From NCBI RefSeq assembly GCF_011752005.1, contig NZ_JAAIJZ010000003.1:110704-174703 (forward strand): a stretch of 64,000 bases of DNA. Direction: 5' to 3'. The notes beneath the pieces were generated by a model that did no database searches, had not been told where the DNA came from, and saw only the letters and a list, made by a program, of their open reading frames with translations. This DNA comes from Canibacter zhoujuaniae (GTDB lineage Bacteria; Actinomycetota; Actinomycetes; Actinomycetales; Microbacteriaceae). Numbering within the stretch: the first letter of the stretch is position 1; every line of letters starts with the position of its first letter. Below, in pieces: positions 17,381 through 26,488 of this stretch. A program made the position numbers and the translations under genes.

Positions 17381-19171
17381 TTAAAGCAGCCCCGAAAGTG
17401 TCGCCTGGCGCGCAAAAGCTGGCACTTGTGCAACAACTTCATCGAAGCGACCGCTGGCAAGCACTTTTCCATGCTCCATATAGTGCAGGCAATCAAAGTC
17501 ACGCACCGTAGAAAGTCGGTGCGCAATCGCGATTACTGTTACTTCACCACGCAACTCACGAATAGCTTTTGAAATTTCTGCTTCTGTTTCGGTGTCTAAG
17601 GCGCTGGTTGCTTCATCCAGAATAAGCACAGACGGATCAGCGTACAGTGCGCGGGCAATACCAAGACGCTGCCGTTGACCGCCTGAAAGACCAATGCCGC
17701 GTTCACCGATAGTCGCTTTCAGCCCACCCGGCCGTGCTTGCGTGGCCTCCCACAACTGAGCTTTTTTCAGAGACTCGATAACCCGATCTCGGTCAATTTC
17801 ACCTTTCCAGGTCAGTGCGACATTTTGCTCAATTGTTCCATCAAACAGTGATACCTCCTGCGGCACATAGCCCACACGAGAACGCCAGTCTGCCAAAACA
17901 TCTGAGAGGTTTTGTTCGTTAACTAAAATGCTCCCCTCTTGCGGCACGAACAGCCCAAGCAGTATGTCAACAAGGGTGCTTTTACCAGAGCCAGATTCAC
18001 CAACAAAGGCCACAGAGGAGCCCATTTTTATATCCACAGAAACGCGGTCAATAGCTGGTGTTTCACGGTTCGGATAGGTGAAACTTATGTCCTGAATAGA
18101 GAGCATTTTAGGGTCAGAATTCAGCTTTTCACGGCCCACTGTTTCACGCAGCTCTATATAGCGTTCTGCTTCCTCAATATCTCTAATCACAGCTCGCACC
18201 TGCGGGCCGTTCGCATTCAGAACGTTGATCGTCCCTTGGAAACCCGTCAACGCAGGAATCAAGCGAATTGCAGAAACAGCGAAAAGCACTACCGCATTTA
18301 TTGCAGATTCATAGGTTCCCTCAACGAAGAAAGTAACTCCGCCGATAATTAAAAACCCACCGATGAGAGCGAAGTCCATTATAAATTTGGGAATCGATCC
18401 CAAAAACTGCAGGTTTGCTCGTGCTCTTGTCGCGTGAAAACGACTGTCTTGAACTACCTCAGAAACCTCGCCAAACTTATTGCGCAGGGTCACTTCTTTA
18501 AGCGCCCCCACCATATCTGTCATTAAACCTGCGGCTTTAAAGGAATAATCACGATTAACTCGACCAGCTTCCTGTGTGCGTCGCGAGAGCAACAGATATA
18601 TACAAAGGGCAATTAGACCCAGATAGGTTAGCGTCGCAATAGCTGTTACCGGTTGCACAACGAATAAAATCACGACCACAACAACAGCCGAAACAATCAT
18701 TGAGGGCAGACCCAAAATCGGCAAAATCATACCGGCGTTAATCGTTGCCACACCGACATCTGCCATTCTTACAAGCTGTGAGGTGCTTCTGCTCAACCGC
18801 TCTACCCACGGCGCCCCCAAGTAGGCGTCAAACAGTCTTTTACCAAGACTCATCTCAAACGCGGCAAATTTTCGGGTCGCAAACCACTGCTGCAAAAGCG
18901 AGAGAACAGTCTTTAAAAGAATCACAAAAGAAATGGTGGCAATTACATGCAGGTAATACTCTGACCCAAACGACCACTCTAAAACCGGCACCACAATTGG
19001 TTTTCCGGCAAGCACCGCAGAAACAGAAAAGGCCAGAGCCATCAGCGCCGCCACGTCTAACAGCGAAAGCAACGAGGCAACGAGAGAGTAAACGATCATA
19101 TAGCGTTTAGTACCGGCCGGAAGGTACGTCAGAATTTTCCGGAAATCAACAGCCGCATACTTAACACTCAT
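17381..19171 (-). CDS. ABC exporter, fused membrane and ATPase domains (PglK/MsbA-like)
   Basis: A 596-residue half-transporter: six membrane helices over residues about 25–305 and one nucleotide-binding domain with Walker A GESGSGKST (391–399), the signature LSGGQ (495–499) and Walker B VLILDEATSALD (515–526), followed by the H-loop region AIAHRLSTV. Such proteins act as homodimers; within glycan loci they are often lipid-linked oligosaccharide flippases of the PglK/WlaB type. Its place directly upstream of two GT2 genes supports that role, though peptide or lipid export cannot be ruled out. It lacks peptidase or extra domains. Confidence 0.87.
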   Translation of the reverse strand: MSVKYAAVDFRKILTYLPAGTKRYMIVYSLVASLLSLLDVAALMALAFSVSAVLAGKPIVVPVLEWSFGSEYYLHVIATISFVILLKTVLSLLQQWFATRKFAAFEMSLGKRLFDAYLGAPWVERLSRSTSQLVRMADVGVATINAGMILPILGLPSMIVSAVVVVVILFVVQPVTAIATLTYLGLIALCIYLLLSRRTQEAGRVNRDYSFKAAGLMTDMVGALKEVTLRNKFGEVSEVVQDSRFHATRARANLQFLGSIPKFIMDFALIGGFLIIGGVTFFVEGTYESAINAVVLFAVSAIRLIPALTGFQGTINVLNANGPQVRAVIRDIEEAERYIELRETVGREKLNSDPKMLSIQDISFTYPNRETPAIDRVSVDIKMGSSVAFVGESGSGKSTLVDILLGLFVPQEGSILVNEQNLSDVLADWRSRVGYVPQEVSLFDGTIEQNVALTWKGEIDRDRVIESLKKAQLWEATQARPGGLKATIGERGIGLSGGQRQRLGIARALYADPSVLILDEATSALDTETEAEISKAIRELRGEVTVIAIAHRLSTVRDFDCLHYMEHGKVLASGRFDEVVAQVPAFARQATLSGLL

Positions 19172-19225
19172 ATGTTGAATCGTACTGGGTTAAGCTCGCA
19201 GACCGCCGTAGAATAGCTAACAGCC

Positions 19226-20371
19226 ATGGATATTGTTATTGCCAGTCGAATTTATAGACCCGAGCCAGGGGCCGCCCCCATCTATTTAGGCGCCGTGGTT
19301 GATGAAGCAACCTCCCGTGGTCACAGTGTTCGCGTGCTCACAGTGAACCTGCCCAAGCGTCGCAAACGACTGCCAACCTTGGAAAAAATAAAGTCATTCC
19401 CGGTCCTGCGTGACCGTGAGGGATACGTCCGCGGCTACATCCAATACATGAGCTTCGATATTCCGCTTGCGTGCAGACTGCTATTTTCTAAAAAACCGGA
19501 TGTTGTTTTTGTTGAGCCGCCGCCAACTACGGGAGCGGTGGCACGAGTGATCTGCAAAATGCGTGGGATCCCCTACGTCTATCGAGCTGCAGACCTGTGG
19601 TCGGAGGCGGCAGCGCACGCCACTAAGTCACAGACGGTGCTTAGTATTTTACGTCGGATCGAGAAGTTTGCGCTGAACGGCGCTAAAGCGTTGACGACCG
19701 TTTCATCTAACGCGCGCAATCGTATTTTAGAGCTGGCACCGGCGGCAGAGGTGATCGTGGCTGGCACAGGAGCTGATACTGACTCTTTCCACTATTCACA
19801 GGCCCCAATCTCACCCTATTTTATTTATGCCGGAACATTCACTGAACTGCACGGGGCACAAATTCTGATCCCAGCGTTTGCGAAACTGCTGCGCCAAAAG
19901 CCAGAGTTTCGTCTCATTTTTGTTGGCAACTCCACAGTTAAAGACGAAATTATGGCCGCCGCACGCGAGTTAAATATCGCCGATCGTGTTGAAATACTTG
20001 ATCCGCGTCCGGTCAGTGAGCTACTCCCGTTGCTGCAATCTGCAACAGCGAGCCTAGCGACCTTAGATCCGCAAGGTGGCTACGAGTTTGCATTCACGAC
20101 AAAAATTTATTCGTCGCTTGCCGCGGGCTGCCCCGTCATATTTTCAGGTGTCGGCCCGACCAAAGATTTTCTCGATGAAAACCCCGAGCTGTTTAGCCTT
20201 CACACCAACTATGCAGTTGACGAAATATATGAGGCAATGCTCCAGTTCGCAAACGCACCTCTGCACGATTCTTCCCGCCGCGCGGTAGCAGATTGGACTG
20301 CTGAGAATTTCTCTCTCAAAGCGGCGGGAAGAACAGTTGTTAACGTGCTTGAAAAAGCGGCGGCGTCTTAA
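19226..20371 (+). CDS. Family 4 glycosyltransferase
   Basis: A 381-residue GT-B enzyme. The N-terminal part has IVIASRIYRPEPGAAPIYLG and VEPPPTTGAVARVICKMRG (WcaI/WbuB-like acceptor domain), and the C-terminal part the donor-binding pattern YAGTFTELHGAQIL, IFVGNSTVKDEI and the region FTTKIYSSLAAGCPVIF. Similar proteins transfer an acetamido sugar such as L-FucNAc or ManNAc derivatives to lipid carriers. The resemblance suits a locus that makes amino sugars. A TAGAAT box at 19209–19214 is a possible -10. The stop overlaps the stop of the convergent aminotransferase by the palindrome TTAA. Confidence 0.85.
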   Translation: MDIVIASRIYRPEPGAAPIYLGAVVDEATSRGHSVRVLTVNLPKRRKRLPTLEKIKSFPVLRDREGYVRGYIQYMSFDIPLACRLLFSKKPDVVFVEPPPTTGAVARVICKMRGIPYVYRAADLWSEAAAHATKSQTVLSILRRIEKFALNGAKALTTVSSNARNRILELAPAAEVIVAGTGADTDSFHYSQAPISPYFIYAGTFTELHGAQILIPAFAKLLRQKPEFRLIFVGNSTVKDEIMAAARELNIADRVEILDPRPVSELLPLLQSATASLATLDPQGGYEFAFTTKIYSSLAAGCPVIFSGVGPTKDFLDENPELFSLHTNYAVDEIYEAMLQFANAPLHDSSRRAVADWTAENFSLKAAGRTVVNVLEKAAAS

Positions 20372-21477
20372 GCGCCAGCCCCGAGCACGGCGCTTACACC
20401 GGATACGATCCGATCCAAATCCGCCTGCGATAGAGATGGGTGCACAGGCAGTGAGAGCACCTCTGCAGCCGCCTTCTCGGTTTCTGGCAGCTCTAAACCA
20501 GGTGCAAACTTCTCAAGCGATGGCAGACGGTGATTCGGGATCGGGTAGTAAACACCTGTGCCAACATTGTGCTCTTCACGCAGCGCACGCTGCAAGCGAT
20601 CGCGTTCGGCCGCATCAACACGGATTGTGTACTGATGGTACACATGCACAGCTCCCTCGCGCACAACCGGCACGGTCACACCCGGCACGTTTGCGAGCGC
20701 ATCGCTCAAAAAGCGTGCGTTGCGCTGTCGCTGCTCGGTCCACCCATCAACCTTTGTCAGTTGCACACGGCCTATTGCCGCGTGAATATCTGTCATGCGA
20801 GCGTTGAAGCCGACAACCTCGTTCGCGTACTGTGTTTCCATTCCCTGATTACGCAGCAAACGCACATTACGCGCGATTGTTTCAGTCGCACAGCTCACCA
20901 TGCCGCCCTCACCGCTGGTCATGTTCTTGGTTGGGTAGAGGCTAAACATTGCAAAAGAACCGAAGGTGCCAACCGGGCGGCCGTTTAGGGAAGCACCGTG
21001 CGCCTGCGCCGCATCTTCAAAAATCTGTAAGTCAAACTCGTCTGCGATTGCCTGAATCTCATCGACCATGAATGGGTGACCGTAGAGGTGCACCGGCATG
21101 ATCCCCTTAGTGCGTTCGGTCACCGCAGCGCGCACACTTGCCGGATCGAGCGTAAATGTATCCGGCTCGATATCAGCAAAAACAGGGGTTGCGCCCGTAA
21201 GCGCGACAGAGTTACCCGTAGCCGCAAAAGTGAATGATGGCACGATAACTTCGTCACCGGGGCCGATCCCGCTAGCGAGCAGACCAAGGTGCTGGCCGCT
21301 TGTGCCGCTGTTAACCGCTACGGTTGCACGCCCGCGCACAAAGTGTTCAGCGAACTCTTCCTCGAAGGCCGCAACCTCTGGCCCCTGCGCGATCATACCG
21401 CTGCGCAGCACACGATCTACCGCCGCACGCTCTTCATCACCGATAAGCGGTTTTGCCGCTGGAATAAAGTCGGTCAT
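20368..21477 (-). CDS. DegT/DnrJ/EryC1/StrS sugar aminotransferase
   Basis: A PLP-dependent aminotransferase of about 369 residues that adds an amino group to a keto-sugar nucleotide. Family motifs: SGTSGQHLGLLASGIGPGDE, the PLP-phosphate/ring region EDAAQAHGA, and the Schiff-base lysine in SLYPTKNMTSGEGG (about K184). The start chosen is ATG 21477, which has GAAAGG nine bases upstream; a TTG at 21486 would add three residues. Close relatives (WbpE, WlbC, GnnB) aminate C3 of a UDP-GlcNAc derivative. The Gfo/Idh/MocA dehydrogenase 3.3 kb away could provide its 3-keto substrate; the two are on opposite strands, so they are not in one operon. Confidence 0.9.
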   Translation of the reverse strand: MTDFIPAAKPLIGDEERAAVDRVLRSGMIAQGPEVAAFEEEFAEHFVRGRATVAVNSGTSGQHLGLLASGIGPGDEVIVPSFTFAATGNSVALTGATPVFADIEPDTFTLDPASVRAAVTERTKGIMPVHLYGHPFMVDEIQAIADEFDLQIFEDAAQAHGASLNGRPVGTFGSFAMFSLYPTKNMTSGEGGMVSCATETIARNVRLLRNQGMETQYANEVVGFNARMTDIHAAIGRVQLTKVDGWTEQRQRNARFLSDALANVPGVTVPVVREGAVHVYHQYTIRVDAAERDRLQRALREEHNVGTGVYYPIPNHRLPSLEKFAPGLELPETEKAAAEVLSLPVHPSLSQADLDRIVSGVSAVLGAGA

Positions 21478-21576
21478 AACGCCCAACCTTTCATAAATAA
21501 TGAGTATTCACTAGCGAGATTACCCCTATATTGCGAATTTACAACGTTTTGAATCGCTCTCTGAGAGAATAGACAC

Positions 21577-22263
21577 ATGCCGATGACCCAGAGTGCACTC
21601 AATCACGACACCTTCGTGGTGATCCCGCTCTACAACGAAGCCACGGTCATAGCTGAAGTTATCAGAGAATTAAAACAGCATTTCAAGCACGTGATTTGTG
21701 TCGACGACGGCAGCACGGATGCGTCAGCAACGCTCGCAAAACAGGCGGGCGCTTTCGTAATCAACCACCCAATTAACCTCGGCCAGGGCGCCGCCCTGCA
21801 AACCGGATTTGAATTTGCGCTGCAGCAAAACGCAGACTACGTCATTACCTTTGATGCTGACGGTCAACACCGGGTTGAGGACGCACTGCGCATGCTCGAA
21901 CGGGCGCGATGTGAAAATTTAGCGATTGTAGTCGGATCTCGATTCCTGGATACGCGCACCCAACCCGGAGCGCTTAAAAAACTGGTTTTGAAAACCGCTG
22001 CTTTCGTTACGAACCTTGCCACCAGCATGAAACTCACCGACGCGCACAACGGTTTACGGCTAATTCGCCGCGACGCGCTTAAAAAAATCGATCTCAAACA
22101 GGATCGCATGGCGCACGGCACTGAAATTATTATTCAGCTCGGAAAGTGCGATCTACCCTGGGCTGAAGAACCTGTCGAGGTGCTCTACACCAGCTATTCA
22201 AAAGCTAAGGGTCAGTCACTCTTAAACTCAGTAAATATCTTGATTGACTTGGTGGTGCGTTAA
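21577..22263 (+). CDS. Family 2 polyprenyl-phosphate glycosyltransferase (DPM1-like)
   Basis: A 228-residue GT2 of the dolichol-phosphate mannose synthase group. Motifs: FVVIPLYNEATVIAEVI, CVDDGSTDASATLAKQ, NLGQGAALQTGFEFAL, and the DXD-like ITFDADGQHRVEDAL; there is no C-terminal membrane domain. Such enzymes charge polyprenyl phosphate with one sugar on the cytoplasmic side. The stop overlaps the DUF2304 start by one base (TAATG). This pair is a known association, and the polytopic protein after it could be the acceptor-side transferase. It begins a run of seven plus-strand genes reaching wzt. Confidence 0.87.
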   Translation: MPMTQSALNHDTFVVIPLYNEATVIAEVIRELKQHFKHVICVDDGSTDASATLAKQAGAFVINHPINLGQGAALQTGFEFALQQNADYVITFDADGQHRVEDALRMLERARCENLAIVVGSRFLDTRTQPGALKKLVLKTAAFVTNLATSMKLTDAHNGLRLIRRDALKKIDLKQDRMAHGTEIIIQLGKCDLPWAEEPVEVLYTSYSKAKGQSLLNSVNILIDLVVR

Positions 22264-22604
22264 TGGCAATTCAGATTCTTCTGATCGTTGCGGTGATACT
22301 CGGCGTAGTATTCACTCTCAGAGCACTCCGTGGCGAGAAACAGCTCGCCATCAAAAGACTTGCTGCTTTGGCTTTCGCGCTGCTCGCAATCGTCTCGATT
22401 CTCTTTCCAGGCCTAATCTCAAAAATAGCCAATTTTCTAGGTGTCGGTCGCGGCACTGATTTGCTACTGTATCTTTTTATTATTGCCGCAGTGCTATTCG
22501 GAGGCGCTGTAATTCGCGCAAAAGCTAGAAGTGACGCGCGGGTTACCAAGCTCGCGCGTGCCATGGCACTGTCCGAGGCAAACAAGCGCTACCAATCTAA
22601 GTAG
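22263..22604 (+). CDS. DUF2304 small membrane protein
   Basis: A 113-residue protein with three predicted membrane helices (about residues 3–20, 33–52 and 65–83) and a basic C-terminal tail (KARSDARVTKLARAMALSEA). It matches the DUF2304 family, which is commonly found directly after a GT2 gene of the DPM1 type. Its biochemical role is not established; it may hold or regulate the glycosyltransferase at the membrane or help the lipid-linked sugar cross it. Translation is coupled to the preceding gene. Confidence 0.85.
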   Translation: MAIQILLIVAVILGVVFTLRALRGEKQLAIKRLAALAFALLAIVSILFPGLISKIANFLGVGRGTDLLLYLFIIAAVLFGGAVIRAKARSDARVTKLARAMALSEANKRYQSK

Positions 22605-22630
22605 TCGCAGCAGACTTTAAGGGTGATATT

Positions 22631-24733
22631 GTGAGCTGGCTCGCTTTCGGACTAATTTTCATAGTAAGTATTGCTGTTATCACTATCCCCGGTTTGCTCA
22701 CAGCAATCTCACTGCGCCTGACAGGCATTGCGTTTTGGGCGTGCAGCATTGCAGCATCATTCGCAGTAATTGGAATAAGCACACTAGCTGCAGGTGCATT
22801 TGCCGTCAAATGGAATATTTTGCTCCCTCTCATCGTGGGAGTCATAGTCGGAATAGCTCTGCTGCCGTTTAGACGCTGGCTGACACACTCAGAGTATGCG
22901 TCGCAGGATCCCCGTCCCGTATCTGTCACTCTGTTAGCTGTTGTTCCGCCGCTTGTCACCCTGGCGGTTTTCTCACAAAGCGTTATTAACAACATTGGGG
23001 ATCCAGAAAATTTCTCACGCAGCTTCGACAACCTCTTCCATCTAAACGCTGTCACCCATATTTTGGAGGGCGCTAGCCCCTCCCCCCTTAATTTCTCACT
23101 GACCAGCACTGACGGCACAACTGGATCCTTCTATCCAACTCTCTGGCACGCGACTGTGGCGTTGATAAGCCAGTTGAGCGGCGCAAGCGTTGCTGCCGCC
23201 ACCAACGGGCTAACTTTTGCTGTGGCAGGCATTGTCTGGCCGGTAGCAATTCTGTTCTTTGTCTCACCGATTTTGCCAAACGGAAAACGATACCAGTTCG
23301 CAACCGCTCTGCTCGCTGGCTTATTTCCGAACTTCCCCTACCATCTCCTCTCCTGGGGGATCCTCTACCCTTCTCTGCTCGGGACCGCTCTTATTCCCAT
23401 TGCGCTCGGTGCTGTGCTGCGAGCGCTAAACATCTATCCAAACCGCACATCAAACACTAAAATCGGGTATCTAGTTTTTGCCGCCGGTGCCTTTGGGGCG
23501 TCTGCTTTCGCTCACCCTAGCTCTGCTATCGCTGCGCTCATATTTATGCTGCCACTGCTGGTTACGGCACTAATCCGCAGCTTCAAATACGCTGATGCTC
23601 GAGAAAAATACGCTGTCGGTGCGTTAACTATTGCGGTTGTGTCAGCTCTCACAGTCGCATTCGTGGTGCTCAGAACTGGAGACAACGACAGGCAGTTTAA
23701 TAGAACACCATTCATAGCGCTTGCGCAGTTCCTTTTTAACACCGTTCTAAATAACAATGCGGTTGCTGTCCCCATTTCATTACTGACAGTGAGCGGCCTA
23801 CTGTTGCTAATCCTGATGCGCAAACATATCTGGCTCATTGTCTCTTGGGCTATCTCAGGCGCCCTTTATATTGTGGCGGTCAGCTTCCCAGACCCTCTGC
23901 GCACATTCATTACAGGAATTTGGTACAACGATGCGCATCGCCTAGCGGCTTACATCCCAATTTTCGCTATCCCGCTTGCGGCAATCACTGTCGGGTGGAT
24001 AATTGGTAAGCTCAGCAGTGCAGCGGACCTTAAGCCTGTAGCGGGCTGGCGAGAATCACTGCAGCCCGCTATCGCTATTGCAGTTGTGTTTGGGTTGCTG
24101 TTTAGCGCTGGCAAAGGCGCCTCGATATACAATCAGCTGCACGACATATACTCAACCTTCGCTGATCCGGAAAATATCGCTTTTGTATCGGATGATGAGC
24201 TGCAGCTCCTTAAGCGGCTGCCTGATGAGCTTCCTGAGGATGCTCTGATCGCGGGTAACCCTTGGACGGGAACGAGCTTCGCGCAGGCAATTAGCAACCG
24301 TGACACTCTGTTCAAACACCTGCGGTTCCAAACCACACCTGAGAATGTTAAGCTCGCACACGAATTTGCTACTCTGCCAGCCGCAGAAGCTTGCACTCTC
24401 ACCAGCCAACTCGGAATTACCCATATGCTCGACTTCGGTCCTGTGATCTATGAGGTTCGAGATCAAGATGAGGTAGAAGATCTCATCCACCAGGGAATTC
24501 TGCACGCTATTAAAACAGAGGTTGATGAGAATGGTGAAGTTGTAAAACCTATCACCCTCACCCTGCCTGTCGAAACTACCGCAACCGAGTTTGACGGTGA
24601 AATGATTCCAAGGCAAAAACCCATTAATCCGGAAGACTTCCCAGGTCTCAACTATTTGGATAGGTCTCCGATCCTGACGCAAATTGATGCAGAAGGCGAC
24701 GCTAAACTCTACGAAATTACCGGTTGCAACTGA
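22631..24733 (+). CDS. Large polytopic membrane protein (DUF6541-like), possible GT-C transferase
   Basis: A 700-residue protein with about 12–14 membrane helices in the first 500 residues and a soluble outside domain of about 200 residues at the C-terminus (from NIAFVSDDELQLLKRLPDE onward). The first large outer loop has acidic residues and a pattern NIGDPENFSRSFDNLFHLN followed by GSFYPTLWH, typical of the actinobacterial DUF6541 family. I infer, without proof, that it is a GT-C type transferase that uses a polyprenyl-phosphate sugar made by the GT2 two genes upstream. GTG start with AAGGGTGA four bases before it. Its end overlaps no gene, but the next start is only 41 bases on. Confidence 0.75.
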   Translation: MSWLAFGLIFIVSIAVITIPGLLTAISLRLTGIAFWACSIAASFAVIGISTLAAGAFAVKWNILLPLIVGVIVGIALLPFRRWLTHSEYASQDPRPVSVTLLAVVPPLVTLAVFSQSVINNIGDPENFSRSFDNLFHLNAVTHILEGASPSPLNFSLTSTDGTTGSFYPTLWHATVALISQLSGASVAAATNGLTFAVAGIVWPVAILFFVSPILPNGKRYQFATALLAGLFPNFPYHLLSWGILYPSLLGTALIPIALGAVLRALNIYPNRTSNTKIGYLVFAAGAFGASAFAHPSSAIAALIFMLPLLVTALIRSFKYADAREKYAVGALTIAVVSALTVAFVVLRTGDNDRQFNRTPFIALAQFLFNTVLNNNAVAVPISLLTVSGLLLLILMRKHIWLIVSWAISGALYIVAVSFPDPLRTFITGIWYNDAHRLAAYIPIFAIPLAAITVGWIIGKLSSAADLKPVAGWRESLQPAIAIAVVFGLLFSAGKGASIYNQLHDIYSTFADPENIAFVSDDELQLLKRLPDELPEDALIAGNPWTGTSFAQAISNRDTLFKHLRFQTTPENVKLAHEFATLPAAEACTLTSQLGITHMLDFGPVIYEVRDQDEVEDLIHQGILHAIKTEVDENGEVVKPITLTLPVETTATEFDGEMIPRQKPINPEDFPGLNYLDRSPILTQIDAEGDAKLYEITGCN

Positions 24734-24774
24734 TCGTAGCGCTAGCATTAAGGCACGAAGAAAAGAGGAATAAC

Positions 24775-25761
24775 ATGGCATTAAAATACGGCCTCATCGG
24801 CTTAGGTATGATGGGACGTCACCACGCCCGCGTCATCCGCGAACTCGAAGGTGCCGAGCTAGTTGCTGTTGCCGACGCGATGGGCGATCCGCACAATGTC
24901 GCTGGCAGCACGCCACTCTTCGACTCTGTTGACGGCCTGATCAGCGCCGGTATCGAAGTAGCGGTTGTTGCTGTGCCAACCGGATTCCACGAAGCCGTTG
25001 GGCTGAAGCTCGCCGCTGCCGGGGTGCACTCTTTGATTGAAAAGCCGGTCGCGCACAACTTAGAAGCGGCAGAGCGGCTGGTGACTGCGTTTGAAGAGGC
25101 TAATCTCACCGCAGCTGTCGGCCATATTGAACGCTTCAACCCGGCGCTAATTGAGCTGCGTAAACGGATAGCAGACGGTGAGCTTGGTGAGGTGTATCAG
25201 ATCCAAACCCGCCGTCAGGGGCCTTTCCCAGTCCGCATTGCAGACGTTGGTGTTGTGAAAGATATTGGCAGTCACGATATTGATCTCACCGCGTGGCTTG
25301 CTCAGTCTGCTTACCAACATGTTGCGGCAGAAACAACCCATCGCTCGGGGCGCGAACATGAGGATATGGTCGCGATCACCGGCAAGCTTGAAAACGGCAT
25401 TATGGTCAACCACATCGTTAACTGGCTCACTCCGTTTAAGGAGCGCACCGTCGTTGTGACAGGTGAGCGTGGCGCTATGGTGGCCGACACCCTCACCGCT
25501 GACCTCACATACTACGAAAACGGTGTTGGCGAGGGAGACTGGCACGCCGTTACCAGTTTCCGCGGCGTCAGCGAAGGCACCGTAACCCGTTTTGCTTTGA
25601 ATAAGACAGAACCGCTAAAGAACGAACATGAGGCTTTCCGCGATGCGATTCTGGGAGTTCGTCAGGATCATGTCACCCTGCGTGAAGGTCTTGAAACTCT
25701 GCGCATCGTAGAAGCCGCTTTAGAGTCAGGCAAGTCTGGTAAAACCATAGAATTGATGTAA
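24775..25761 (+). CDS. Gfo/Idh/MocA sugar-nucleotide dehydrogenase, GnnA-like
   Basis: A 328-residue NAD(P)-dependent oxidoreductase. Rossmann loop GLIGLGMMGRHHARV (6–20), the EKP motif at 89–91, GHIERFNPA at about 116–124, and the catalytic-region KDIGSHDIDLTAW (162–174). From memory, the GHIERFNPA plus HDIDL pattern is that of enzymes oxidising C3 of UDP-GlcNAc (bacterial GnnA, archaeal UDP-GlcNAc 3-dehydrogenase) rather than inositol dehydrogenases; this needs a search. The start has AGAGGAA before the ATG. Only two bases separate it from the LpxA-family gene, so the pair is co-transcribed and probably acts on the same sugar. Confidence 0.83.
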   Translation: MALKYGLIGLGMMGRHHARVIRELEGAELVAVADAMGDPHNVAGSTPLFDSVDGLISAGIEVAVVAVPTGFHEAVGLKLAAAGVHSLIEKPVAHNLEAAERLVTAFEEANLTAAVGHIERFNPALIELRKRIADGELGEVYQIQTRRQGPFPVRIADVGVVKDIGSHDIDLTAWLAQSAYQHVAAETTHRSGREHEDMVAITGKLENGIMVNHIVNWLTPFKERTVVVTGERGAMVADTLTADLTYYENGVGEGDWHAVTSFRGVSEGTVTRFALNKTEPLKNEHEAFRDAILGVRQDHVTLREGLETLRIVEAALESGKSGKTIELM

Positions 25762-25763
25762 CT

Positions 25764-26483
25764 ATGTCCCATATAGCTGAAAGCGCATATATCGGCGAAA
25801 ACGTCACGCTCGGTCAGAATGTGAAAATCGGCCCCGGCGCGGTGATACTCGGCCCTGCAACCATCGGTGACGACGTCTTTATTGGTGCGGGGGCGCAGAT
25901 TGGTGCGCCCGCAGAAATTTCCTCTCTGCCGCAAAACGCCGCTTGGGCCGGCGAGACCGGTGGAGCTGGCGTGGTTATCGCAGCCGGTGCGGTGGTGCGC
26001 GAACTTGCGGTTATTCATCAGGGGAGCCACCGCCCAACATATGTGGGCAAAGATGCTTGGATCCTAAATCGTGCCTATCTGGCGCACGACGTACAGATCG
26101 GTGATGGCACCACCGTTTCCGCGGGTGTCTCGATTGGCGGGCACTGCGAAATTGGCGAGCGGGTCAACATTGGCATGAATGCGGTCGTGCATCAGCGCAG
26201 GGTGATCGGCGGCGGCGCAATGGTCGGCATGGGCACGCCAGTAACCGCGGATGTGCCGCCGTTCGCGAAAGTCTTCGGCACCCCACCACGCATCAAAGGC
26301 ATTAACACTGTTGGTCTTGAGCGTGCGGGGTTCGCACCAGAGTTGAGTGAGACTCTCGCGCTCGCCTATCAAAACCAGACACCCCTAACAGCAGCAGAGC
26401 TGCAACAAAAACTCGAATCACTGCAAGAACTGGTTGACTGGTGGGCTGAGCGTGCCAGCGATAAGGTTATGCAGGTTGGGTAG
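25764..26483 (+). CDS. LpxA-family left-handed beta-helix acyltransferase
   Basis: A 239-residue hexapeptide-repeat protein. Isoleucine/valine-rich repeats fill residues 1–165 (for example NVKIGPGAVILGPATIGDDV), followed by a helical C-terminus. It resembles UDP-GlcNAc acyltransferase LpxA more than the shorter WbpD/WlbB acetyltransferases: it has the IHQGSHRPTYVG loop, H108 in AYLAHDVQIG, H127 in GGHCEIG, H143 in AVVHQ, DVPPF, and the LpxA C-terminal signature NTVGLERAGF (181–190). The spacings 108–127–143 equal those of E. coli LpxA H125–H144–H160. The residue matching H122 is Y105. The host seems Gram-positive with no other lipid A genes visible, so the acceptor is probably a 3-amino sugar nucleotide; acyl length is unknown. 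Confidence 0.82.
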   Translation: MSHIAESAYIGENVTLGQNVKIGPGAVILGPATIGDDVFIGAGAQIGAPAEISSLPQNAAWAGETGGAGVVIAAGAVVRELAVIHQGSHRPTYVGKDAWILNRAYLAHDVQIGDGTTVSAGVSIGGHCEIGERVNIGMNAVVHQRRVIGGGAMVGMGTPVTADVPPFAKVFGTPPRIKGINTVGLERAGFAPELSETLALAYQNQTPLTAAELQQKLESLQELVDWWAERASDKVMQVG

Positions 26484-26488
26484 GCACG

